This document shows positions 18,396 to 25,379 of a stretch of DNA of 64,000 nt, in pieces. The first letter of the stretch is position 1; each line of letters starts with the position of its first letter. The notes under the pieces are model-generated. The model was not told where the DNA came from, searched no databases, and saw only the letters and a program-made list of their open reading frames with translations. A program made the translations under genes and the position numbers. Source of the stretch: G963677485 sp942492855 (GTDB lineage Bacteria; Armatimonadota; HRBIN16); assembly GCA_942492855.1 (NCBI GenBank), contig OW818647.1:2852001-2916000 (forward strand), read 5' to 3'.

Positions 18396-20233
18396 TGAGT
18401 GCAATAACAGACGCGAGAACATCTGGCACGGGACTAGATATCGCTGGCGTGCCGTTGACGATGGTGCGGTATCCGGCTGGAGCGACGGACACTGAGCGGT
18501 TCGCCGCCTCCGAGCTGGCACGCTACCTGCAGAAGGCGTGCGGGGTCGTGCTTAGTGTGTCAGAGGGCTTGCCCGCCGCGGGGGTGCTGTTCGTGAGTGC
18601 TTCGATCCCGACTGGGATCAGCACAAGGTTCCGTCGAGATGGCTATGACAGGGCCTTCGTCACTGCGAAGGACGGCTGCATCTACCTCATCGGCGAAAAC
18701 AAGCGGTCGGCGCTGTATGCTGTCTACGACTTCCTGCAGCAATACATTAAGATCGAGTTCTTCGGGCCTGGTGAGGCTCATGAGCACATCCCGCCTGTGA
18801 GCCACATCACGCTTCCGGCTTCACTAAACGCCAAATACGGATCCGATATGGAGCTTCGGGATTACTTCACCAGCGTGCCTGAATCTATCGACTTCATGGC
18901 GAAGAACCGCGTCAACATCATCACCGTTGGGTTGGACATCGGCGCGGGGCTGCCGAAGCCGCCGTCACCAGCTGATGGTATACGGAAGCGGGGTCTGCTG
19001 GTGCGGGGGCCGATCCATGACTGGCACTTTTTCATGGTTGATGCCAAACTTTTCGATACTCACCCCGAATACTTCCCCATGGTCGATGGGAAGCGTACCG
19101 TGAATGGCCGCACCGCCTGCTTCTCGAATCCGAAGGCTGTGCAGATATTCATGGATAACTGGCGCGAGTATGTGCGCACCAACCGCGGTGCCTGGGATGT
19201 GATCACCTATTTCCCCGAGGATGTGCCCGATGAGCACTACTGCGGCTGCCCCGAGTGCATCAAAGAGCCGAATGCCAACTGGTATGCCATGCTGGTGTGC
19301 AAAGCTGGGAAGATCGTGGAGGAAGAGGCACCGGGCACCAGAATGGAGTTCTGCGCCTACCATTCGCTGCGCACACCTCCAACGCGCAAGGTGGAGTATC
19401 CCTCAAACGGGCGCAACCTGATCGTGAACATGAGTCTGGGATATGACCGCGACCTGTATGAGCCCTTGAACAGCGACAATAAGTTCAACCGCCTCGTGGA
19501 TGGCATGCTGGATAAGCAGCTTGCTTACCTCGCTTCGTGCGGGTTCAAGGGAACTGTGCTCATGCAGGACTACTACAACCTGTGCGAGCTGCCGGGGATG
19601 GGGCCCAGAACCCACTCGTTCCTGTGGCCGGTCGATGTGATCAAGAAGGACATGCAATACTACAAAAAGCGCGGGGTCACCGCCGTCGCCGACTGGGTGC
19701 TCTACAACAAGATGTGTTTCCCGAACCCACACATGATGTGGGCCTGGCTCAAGGTATGGTCAGATAGCAAGGCCGATCTGGCGAAACTGGAGAACAGATT
19801 CTACCCGGCGTATTACGGAGCAGCAGGGAGCAAGGTCCGGTCGTATATCCATCGCCTGACCGCACTGATGCACGAACTCGTCTCGGTGAACTACGAACGC
19901 AACCTCGCCCAGCTTGAAAAGCTGGTCAAAGGCCTGGATGGCATTCGCACGGCTCCGCTTTCTGAGCGTGAGCGCCACCATATCGAGGTTCTGAAGGTGC
20001 ATGGCCTTTACTGCGTATTGCTGAAGAAGGCGTATCACGCCATCGTGACCGGTGACCAAGCCCAAAGCGAGTCTTACCGGAAAGAGTTCGCGTTGTTTTT
20101 CACTGAGACCCATGGCGCGCTGCTGAAAGACGAAATCGACCCCAATATGTTCGGCACCGACTACTGGTGGTTCTGTGTGAATGCCTATCAGGGGTTCGAT
20201 AAGACCATGGCGACTGACCCGCGGCTGCACTAA
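18395..20233 (+). CDS. DUF4838 family protein (GH20/GH67-like), no signal peptide
   Basis: 612 residues from ATG 18395, overlapping the previous stop by one base (TGATG). The N-terminal ~130 residues match the alpha/beta domain that precedes GH20/GH67-type barrels (AASELARYLQKACGV...YAVYDFLQQY). The DUF4838 region follows, with HDWHFFM, H-P-E-Y-F-P-M, YFPEDVPDEHYCGCPEC and D-Y-Y-N-L-C. The C-P-E-C dipeptide pair and the acidic E-D are hallmarks of the family. The function is unproven but these proteins cluster with alpha-glucuronidases and hexosaminidases. A secreted paralogue lies at 35490-37265, whereas this copy lacks an export signal. Confidence 0.82.
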   Translation: MSAITDARTSGTGLDIAGVPLTMVRYPAGATDTERFAASELARYLQKACGVVLSVSEGLPAAGVLFVSASIPTGISTRFRRDGYDRAFVTAKDGCIYLIGENKRSALYAVYDFLQQYIKIEFFGPGEAHEHIPPVSHITLPASLNAKYGSDMELRDYFTSVPESIDFMAKNRVNIITVGLDIGAGLPKPPSPADGIRKRGLLVRGPIHDWHFFMVDAKLFDTHPEYFPMVDGKRTVNGRTACFSNPKAVQIFMDNWREYVRTNRGAWDVITYFPEDVPDEHYCGCPECIKEPNANWYAMLVCKAGKIVEEEAPGTRMEFCAYHSLRTPPTRKVEYPSNGRNLIVNMSLGYDRDLYEPLNSDNKFNRLVDGMLDKQLAYLASCGFKGTVLMQDYYNLCELPGMGPRTHSFLWPVDVIKKDMQYYKKRGVTAVADWVLYNKMCFPNPHMMWAWLKVWSDSKADLAKLENRFYPAYYGAAGSKVRSYIHRLTALMHELVSVNYERNLAQLEKLVKGLDGIRTAPLSERERHHIEVLKVHGLYCVLLKKAYHAIVTGDQAQSESYRKEFALFFTETHGALLKDEIDPNMFGTDYWWFCVNAYQGFDKTMATDPRLH

Positions 20234-20265
20234 CCGAAGCCGCCAGGCTTCCCTTGTCGTAATAC

Positions 20266-20306
20266 AGCTTCGGCATCCATCAGCGATGGGTGCCGAAGCT
20301 GTTTTT
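20266..20306 (+). terminator. Rho-independent terminator after the DUF4838 gene
   Basis: Arms AGCTTCGGCATCCAT (20266-20280) and ATGGGTGCCGAAGCT (20286-20300) pair with a single G-U, with a CAGCG loop, and are followed by GTTTTT. Confidence 0.85.
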
Positions 20307-20342
20307 GCGGGAGACGCAGGTGAAAAATATCAGAATTTGGGT

Positions 20343-20511
20343 TTGTGCGCCTCCGACGCCGCGACATCAATGTCTCGGCTATTGATCATCAAGCCCGTTG
20401 AAACGGGCTTGGAAACGTCGTGTCGGCTGATATAACGAAATCATAGACTGCTTTAGCAGTCTTGTTGTTCAGTAGCCGAGACATTGATGTCGCGGCGTCG
20501 GAGGCACACAA
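20343..20511. repeat. 38-bp inverted repeat enclosing two small hairpins
   Basis: Arms at 20343-20380 (core CTCCGACGCCGCGACATCAA) and 20474-20511 are reverse complements with one mismatch. Between them are AAGCCCGTTGAAACGGGCTT near 20391 and GACTGCTTTAGCAGTC near 20447. The element sits between convergent genes, and the rest of this 310-bp gap holds only the terminator at 20266. Confidence 0.78.
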
Positions 20512-20543
20512 GCCAAGGTCAAGCCAACACATTTATATCATGT

Positions 20544-21863
20544 CTATGTCAGCAACAGGCAAGGATTCTCCAGTATCTCCTTCAGCCTGGCGAGGAACTC
20601 CGCCGCGGGGATGCCGTCCATGATCCGATGGTCGAACGACAGGCAGAGGTTCACCATAGCCCGCTGCTTGATCTCACTGCCGCAGATCACCTGCTTCTCG
20701 GCGATCCGGCAGACACCCAGGATGGCGGCCTGGCCGGGGGTGATGATGGGGTCAAACTGGTCGATGCCATAAGCGCCCAGGTTGGAGATAGCGAAAGTAC
20801 CGCCGGTGAAGTCATCGGGTGTCGATTTGCCCGCGCGGGCCCGTGCCACGATGGCTTTCAACTGAGTGGAGATGTCAGGTAGGCTCGTGGATGTCACATT
20901 CTTGATCACAGGCACCACAAGAGCACCCTCAACCGCCGTGGCGACTCCGATGTTGATCTGCTCGTGTATGATGATCTCGGTATCGGTCAGCGAAGAGTTC
21001 ACGATGGGCCTATCAAGAATGGCTCGGCCGACCGCTTTGATGATTATGTCGGTGTATGAGATTCGCACCCCGCTGTAGGCCTCTATGTCCTGAAGTATCC
21101 GGTTGCGCAGAGCAACGCATTCCGTCATGTCAACTTCAATCACGAGGGTCACATGCGGAATGCTCTGAGCACTCTTCATCACATTGTCGCCGACCGCTTT
21201 ACGCCTGCCGGTATAGGGGATGCGGGAACCTAGTTGTATGCTACCTAGAGCGGACTGTGCAGGCGATGCGGCCTGCTGGATGTCCGCACTGGTTACCTTA
21301 CCGCCAATGCCGCTGCCAGCCACTGCTTGGATGTCTATCCCCATATCGGCGGCCATTTTGCTGGCGAGTGGTGTGACTTTAGGAGCAGACTTGAGGTAGT
21401 CCTCCACATCCCGTTGGATGATGCGCCCGTTGGGGCCTGTGCCGCGTGAGGATAGCTTTGTGATGTCAAGCCCGTGTTCTTTGGCCACACGCCTGGCGGC
21501 TGGTGACGCGAACAGCCTGCTAACATCAGGCTGATCAATGACGATGTTTTCTACATGATCATCACTTTTTACTTGCGGTGCCGCTTGTTCTGGAGCAGGG
21601 GTGGCCTCAGGCTCTATCGATTCATCCGTCGTGCCGATGATGCAGATGGGGTCGCCTACGGGAACTACGTCATCAGCGTGCGCAATGATCTTGCGCAGGA
21701 TGCCCGTCTCTGTAGATTCTACTTCAAGGTTAGTCTTGTCGGTCATCACCTCAAGCAACAGTTCCCCAGCCTTAACATGGTCGCCTTCGCTTTTGAACCA
21801 CTGGACAATGGTGCCTTCCTCCATCGTCTGACCTAACGCGGGCATCAATATCGTCATCGCCAT
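20544..21863 (-). CDS. 2-oxoacid dehydrogenase dihydrolipoyl acyltransferase (E2)
   Basis: A 439-residue E2. The lipoyl domain spans residues 3-77, with the lipoyl lysine K43 in T-D-K-T-N-L-E-V. Two peripheral-subunit-binding-like segments follow (~117-152, S-P-A-A-R-R-V-A-K-E-H-G; ~157-193, A-S-K-M-A-A-D-M-G-I-D). The CoA-acyltransferase domain ends in S-F-D-H-R-I-M-D-G with catalytic H412. It transfers acyl groups from TPP-bound E1 to CoA. Its natural partners, E1alpha and E1beta, lie at the far end of the divergent arm (29331-31364), so the complex is encoded at the two outer edges of one regulon. No E3 is present. The 24-bp spacing to the SDR gene indicates co-transcription. Confidence 0.9.
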   Translation of the reverse strand: MAMTILMPALGQTMEEGTIVQWFKSEGDHVKAGELLLEVMTDKTNLEVESTETGILRKIIAHADDVVPVGDPICIIGTTDESIEPEATPAPEQAAPQVKSDDHVENIVIDQPDVSRLFASPAARRVAKEHGLDITKLSSRGTGPNGRIIQRDVEDYLKSAPKVTPLASKMAADMGIDIQAVAGSGIGGKVTSADIQQAASPAQSALGSIQLGSRIPYTGRRKAVGDNVMKSAQSIPHVTLVIEVDMTECVALRNRILQDIEAYSGVRISYTDIIIKAVGRAILDRPIVNSSLTDTEIIIHEQINIGVATAVEGALVVPVIKNVTSTSLPDISTQLKAIVARARAGKSTPDDFTGGTFAISNLGAYGIDQFDPIITPGQAAILGVCRIAEKQVICGSEIKQRAMVNLCLSFDHRIMDGIPAAEFLARLKEILENPCLLLT

Positions 21864-21887
21864 GATTTACCATCCAATCCTGTTTGT

Positions 21888-22721
21888 CTATCGGGGAGTT
21901 GCATCAGGAAGGCCGCCGTCCACCGGAATGGTGGCTCCTGTGGTGGGCGTCTGGTGCGACACAAGGAACAAAACCGCATTTGCCACGTGTTCGGCGGTGA
22001 CTTGCGCTTTGAGCAGGTTGCGGCTTTGATAGTACTCTTCCAGCCCCTTCTCGTCCAACCCACGCGCTTTCATACGGCCTGGCCCAACCTCTTGCCACAG
22101 ACCTGATTTGCGGGCACCATCGGAAAACACCGCATCGGGTGCGACCATGTTCACACGCACGCCGATGGGGGCCAGTTCCAGGCTGGCGATGCGCGCCAAC
22201 TGGTGTGCCGCGGCTTTGGTCGCACTGTAGGCTCCAAATGTGGCACCTGGAGCAAACACATTCTTGGTGGAGACCAGCACGATGTCGCCGCCATCGCCTT
22301 GCTCCTCAAACACGCGCGCCATCTCGCTTAAGACCAACAGCGTGCCCTCGACGTTGATCTTTTCAAGTTTCTGAAACGCGGGAAGTGCCATATCTTTCAA
22401 TGATGACACATGCGCCACTCCAGCATTTATGACCGCGATCTCGATGGATGCCCACTGTGATTTAATGACGCTCACCGCTTCGGCCACCGAAGCGGTGTCG
22501 GTCACGTCCATCGGCACCCCGATGACCCGGTCTCCAAACCGGGCAGATAACTCCGTAACCAGACCATCCAGCCGCTCGTCTGGCAAGTCGGTGACGGCCA
22601 CTCGGCAGTTCGCTTCAAGCAGGCCGCGGCAGATGCCGGCACCTATCGCTCCAGCGGCCCCGGTCACAAACGCCACGCGCCCATCAAGGTCATATCGGCA
22701 GACTGGTTTCTTGTAACTCAT
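21888..22721 (-). CDS. SDR oxidoreductase, like the dehydrogenase half of RhaD/YuxG-type fusions
   Basis: A 277-residue classical short-chain dehydrogenase with the nucleotide motif T-G-A-A-G-A-I-G starting at T20, N-A-G at 99-101, and catalytic S151, Y165, K169. The C-terminal segment N-M-V-A-P-D-A-V-F and the L-E-E-Y-Y-Q-S-R-N-L-L-K motif resemble the SDR domain of bifunctional rhamnulose-1-phosphate aldolase/alcohol dehydrogenase proteins. This is recognition from memory, not an alignment. Here it stands alone and no class II aldolase is nearby. In this cluster it would oxidise a hydroxyl of the sugar (phosphate) intermediate or a released hydroxyaldehyde. Its ATG overlaps the rpe-like stop by 4 bp. 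Confidence 0.85.
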   Translation of the reverse strand: MSYKKPVCRYDLDGRVAFVTGAAGAIGAGICRGLLEANCRVAVTDLPDERLDGLVTELSARFGDRVIGVPMDVTDTASVAEAVSVIKSQWASIEIAVINAGVAHVSSLKDMALPAFQKLEKINVEGTLLVLSEMARVFEEQGDGGDIVLVSTKNVFAPGATFGAYSATKAAAHQLARIASLELAPIGVRVNMVAPDAVFSDGARKSGLWQEVGPGRMKARGLDEKGLEEYYQSRNLLKAQVTAEHVANAVLFLVSHQTPTTGATIPVDGGLPDATPR

Positions 22722-23434
22722 TTGGCACTCCTGAGGGTAGTTAACATCGATATGGCGTTATCGTGCGGTGCTTTACCGTCGTATACGGCACTTCCGGTGA
22801 CCACCATATCCGCACCCAGCTTGGCGATCTCACCAATATTCCCTTTTGTGATTCCGCCATCCAGGCAGATCAGAACATCTCTGTCAGCAATGAGCGCGCG
22901 CAACAGGGCCATTCGTTCAGCAGTGGCTTCGATGAACTTTTGACCACCCCAACCCGGGTTGATGCCCAGCAGTGTGACCATCTCGATCTCATCAAGCAGC
23001 GGTTCGATGGCCTGCACGGGTGTGCCAGGGTTGATGGCCACCCCGCGTACAATTCCTCTGTCTGGGTCGTTCGCATTGGCCATCTTACCCAGAGCTTGGA
23101 ACACGCGATGGATATGGGTTGGTTCGCTTTCCCAATGCACTGTGAGGATATCGGCCCCGGCTGCCACGAAATCCGCCAGTTTGTTCAGCGGTTCACTGAT
23201 CATCAGGTGAACGTCTTTGAGCAAGTTCGTCTTGATTCCCTTGATGAACGGCGGGCCGATGGTCATGGACGGGCAGAAATACCCGTCCATGACATCGAAA
23301 TGGAGGATACCGACTCCCGTGTTCTCCAGAGCCGTCAGCTCATCCCCAAGCTTCATCATATTGGCGGTCAGTATGCCGACACTAATGGCGGGCGTCAAGG
23401 CTTTGAGTGTTTGCATCACGGGAGATAGCGGCAT
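22718..23434 (-). CDS. Ribulose-phosphate 3-epimerase family protein (Rpe/LsrE-like)
   Basis: 238 residues from ATG 23434, one base after the LsrF-like stop; the frame's earlier start at 23500 would overlap that gene and is rejected. Rpe metal-site residues are visible: H45 and D47 in L-H-F-D-V-M-D-G, H76 in D-V-H-L-M, and D192 in L-D-G-G-I. The phosphate-binding N-P-G-W-G-G-Q-K-F segment is also present. Family members epimerise C3 of ketose 5-phosphates or related substrates. Partnership with an LsrF homologue recalls Salmonella lsrE, an Rpe-like gene of the AI-2 operon, so the substrate may not be ribulose-5-P. Confidence 0.86.
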   Translation of the reverse strand: MPLSPVMQTLKALTPAISVGILTANMMKLGDELTALENTGVGILHFDVMDGYFCPSMTIGPPFIKGIKTNLLKDVHLMISEPLNKLADFVAAGADILTVHWESEPTHIHRVFQALGKMANANDPDRGIVRGVAINPGTPVQAIEPLLDEIEMVTLLGINPGWGGQKFIEATAERMALLRALIADRDVLICLDGGITKGNIGEIAKLGADMVVTGSAVYDGKAPHDNAISMLTTLRSAK

Positions 23435-23435
23435 G

Positions 23436-24317
23436 TCAGGCCTTCCTGTTCTTCTCGGTGAGATAGAATTCGTAGGCGTGTTCGGCGGACAACCCCTCAT
23501 GAACCACCTTGCGGACGGCCTGGATCATAGGAATTGGGCACTCGGCCTGGAAGATGTTGCGGCCCATATCAACGCCGCAGGCTCCCTGTTGAATGGCGTT
23601 GTAGGCCATCTTCAGGGCGTCTAGCTCGGGCAGCTTCTTGCCGCCGGCGATCACGATCGGCACAGGGCATGAGGCTGCGACCGTGTCGAAACCCTCTTCC
23701 ACGTAGTATGTCTTTACATATGTGGCACCCAGTTCCGCGCACATGCGGGTGGCGAGTCTCATGTACCGTGCGTCGCGTGCCATATCCTTGCCAACGGCGG
23801 TGACGCCCAGGGTGGCGATGCCGTAGCGGTTGCCCATGTCGACCAGCCTAGTCATGTTGTGGATCGACTGCGACTCGTATTCGCCGCCCACGAACACCTG
23901 CACGGCCATCGCTGCGACGTTCAAGCGGATCGCTTCGTCGATATCAATGGCGATCTGCTCGTTCGAGAGCTCCTTCAGGATACTCGGTCCACCACTGGCT
24001 CTCAGCACGATACCGCGGGTGAATGTAGGAGGGATCACCGAGCGCAGCACCCCGCGGGTGAGCATCAGGGTGTCAGCATAGGGGAGTAACGGCAGGATAT
24101 TGATGTCGATTCTTTCAAGGCCGGTGGTCGGTCCCTGGAAATATCCGTGGTCGATGGCCAGCATGACTGTCTTGTTTGTGTTGGGATCGAAAATCTGGGA
24201 TAGCCTGTTTTTCAGGCCCCAGTCCAGGTTGTTGCATCCCTTTAGGGGGTAGACCGTGTTGGTCTGAGGGATATCCAGATAGAAGTTTTTCTCTTCGCGT
24301 GCATCTGCTTCCGGCAT
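23436..24317 (-). CDS. LsrF-like thiolase/class I aldolase family protein
   Basis: A 293-residue protein strikingly like E. coli LsrF along its length: the LKGC-x-x-LDWG start, V-M-L-A-x-D-H-G-Y-F-Q-G-P-T-T-G-L-E with D56/H57, K202 in V-K-T-Y-Y-V-E (the Schiff-base lysine position), VIAGGKKLPE, and G-V-D-M-G-R-N-I-F-Q for phosphate. LsrF thiolytically cleaves 3-hydroxy-5-phosphooxypentane-2,4-dione to acetyl-CoA and DHAP at the end of AI-2 degradation. None of lsrA/B/C/D/G/K/R is present here, so the homologue probably cleaves another phosphorylated 1,3-diketone or ketose. AGAAGGAG precedes its ATG. First gene of the minus arm. Confidence 0.85.
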   Translation of the reverse strand: MPEADAREEKNFYLDIPQTNTVYPLKGCNNLDWGLKNRLSQIFDPNTNKTVMLAIDHGYFQGPTTGLERIDINILPLLPYADTLMLTRGVLRSVIPPTFTRGIVLRASGGPSILKELSNEQIAIDIDEAIRLNVAAMAVQVFVGGEYESQSIHNMTRLVDMGNRYGIATLGVTAVGKDMARDARYMRLATRMCAELGATYVKTYYVEEGFDTVAASCPVPIVIAGGKKLPELDALKMAYNAIQQGACGVDMGRNIFQAECPIPMIQAVRKVVHEGLSAEHAYEFYLTEKNRKA

Positions 24318-24384
24318 TCTGATCTCCTTCTGTGGGCCTTCTTGGTTGGTTATTTCAAGTGATGAAATTCGTCAGAACTATCAC

Positions 24385-24413
24385 TTGACAATGTAACATC
24401 CTTACAGTATCCT
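24385..24413 (+). promoter_or_regulatory. Promoter for the rpiR-RLP-kinase arm
   Basis: TTGACA at 24385-24390 and TATCCT at 24408-24413 are separated by 17 bp and point towards the RpiR gene. The -35 overlaps the -10 of the opposite promoter. An ACTTGACA..TGTCAAGT dyad (24383-24390 and 24413-24420) covers both boxes. Confidence 0.7.
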
Positions 24414-24418
24414 GTCAA
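24390..24418 (-). promoter_or_regulatory. Face-to-face promoter for the lsrF-rpe-SDR-E2 arm
   Basis: On the minus strand TTGACA (plus positions 24413-24418) and TACATT (plus 24390-24395) have a 17-bp spacer. Both boxes lie inside the same dyad as the opposite promoter, so polymerase could occupy only one direction at a time. A further 9-bp inverted repeat TCAAGTGAT/ATCACTTGA at 24355-24363 and 24380-24388 lies downstream of this promoter and is a candidate operator. Confidence 0.68.
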
Positions 24419-24422
24419 GTAG

Positions 24423-24442
24423 TGAAATGACATTACATTTCA
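24423..24442. promoter_or_regulatory. Candidate operator dyad TGAAATG-N6-CATTTCA
   Basis: Seven-base perfect arms with a 6-bp spacer, 20 bp upstream of the RpiR start and immediately downstream of its -10 box. A repressor here would block the plus arm. RpiR binding is inference. Confidence 0.55.
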
Positions 24443-24462
24443 TCAACTACAAAGAGGGTTAT

Positions 24463-25350
24463 ATGACACCGGAAATAGATGCATCAAAAACTGAATTATC
24501 GAAGGGCACGGTCTTTTCCCGCATCCAAAGTATGTCCGCCAGCGGCAAGAAAAGTGTGACGGCCATCTCCGCATATGTGCTTCAGCATTCTGAGGCTGTG
24601 CTTCAGATGACCCTAACTGAACTGGCTGCCCGCGTGGGCACCAGCGTGGCGAGTATCAGCCGCTATTGCAGCATGCTGGGGTATGAGAACTACCGGGCGT
24701 TTCAGATCGACCTGACCGCCTCTCTGGCTAACAACGCCACTTCCGTTTCTGACCTGTTCGGGTCGGAAGATGACACTTCGACCATCATGAAACGCGTTTT
24801 TGAGATGAACCGGCAGGGGCTGGCCGACACCGAGTCGCTGATGAAGCATGACGAGATGCTTGAAGTTGCGAAACTCATCATCTCCTCCAGAAGGCTGTGC
24901 CTGCTGGGGATAGGCGGATCGGGGCTGGTGGCCAGATCCAGTGCGCTAAAGCTGGCCAGTCTGGGCATAACAGCCCTGGCGATTACCGACCCGTATGAGG
25001 GGATACTCACCCTATCATCAGCTAACCCCGAGGATGTGCTGATCGCCATCAGCCACTCAGGACGCAGCGGACTCATCATTGAGCTGCTTGAGATTGCCAA
25101 AGAGAAAGGTGCCCGCACAGTAGGGATCACCAACTACTCGGACACCACACTCGCCAACCTATGTGAGTTCACTTTCTTGACCTCATTCCGTGAAAGGCGC
25201 ATCAATGCCGCGGTCTCCTCATCCAGCATCGAGCAGTTGTGCATTCTGGACGCACTCTATTTTCTAATCGCACACCTGCAAGGGCCGATATCGGAATCAA
25301 TGGTCATGGAAATCGAGACGAACGCAGAACGGATCATCCGAGCAAGGTAA
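24463..25350 (+). CDS. MurR/RpiR-family transcriptional regulator with SIS domain
   Basis: 295 residues from ATG 24463, with AGAGGG upstream; the frame is also open from ATG 24427 but that lies inside the promoter/operator dyad. Residues ~5-80 form the RpiR helix-turn-helix (T-E-L-A-A-R-V-G-T-S-V-A-S-I-S-R-Y-C). Residues ~115-260 form a SIS sugar-phosphate-binding domain (LLGIGGSGLVARSSALKL, ISHSGRSG). Such regulators sense phosphosugars. It is the first gene of the plus arm and divergent to the LsrF-like gene, so it is the obvious controller of both arms. Confidence 0.9.
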   Translation: MTPEIDASKTELSKGTVFSRIQSMSASGKKSVTAISAYVLQHSEAVLQMTLTELAARVGTSVASISRYCSMLGYENYRAFQIDLTASLANNATSVSDLFGSEDDTSTIMKRVFEMNRQGLADTESLMKHDEMLEVAKLIISSRRLCLLGIGGSGLVARSSALKLASLGITALAITDPYEGILTLSSANPEDVLIAISHSGRSGLIIELLEIAKEKGARTVGITNYSDTTLANLCEFTFLTSFRERRINAAVSSSSIEQLCILDALYFLIAHLQGPISESMVMEIETNAERIIRAR

Positions 25351-25379
25351 TATACCAAACACACAAGGAGAACCTGTAG

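Noticed and set aside
22718..24317. An AI-2 (lsr) quorum-signal degradation operon
   Set aside because: Only LsrF- and Rpe-like genes are present; the kinase at 26856 has rhamnulokinase rather than LsrK signatures, and no Lsr transporter, LsrG or LsrR exists here.
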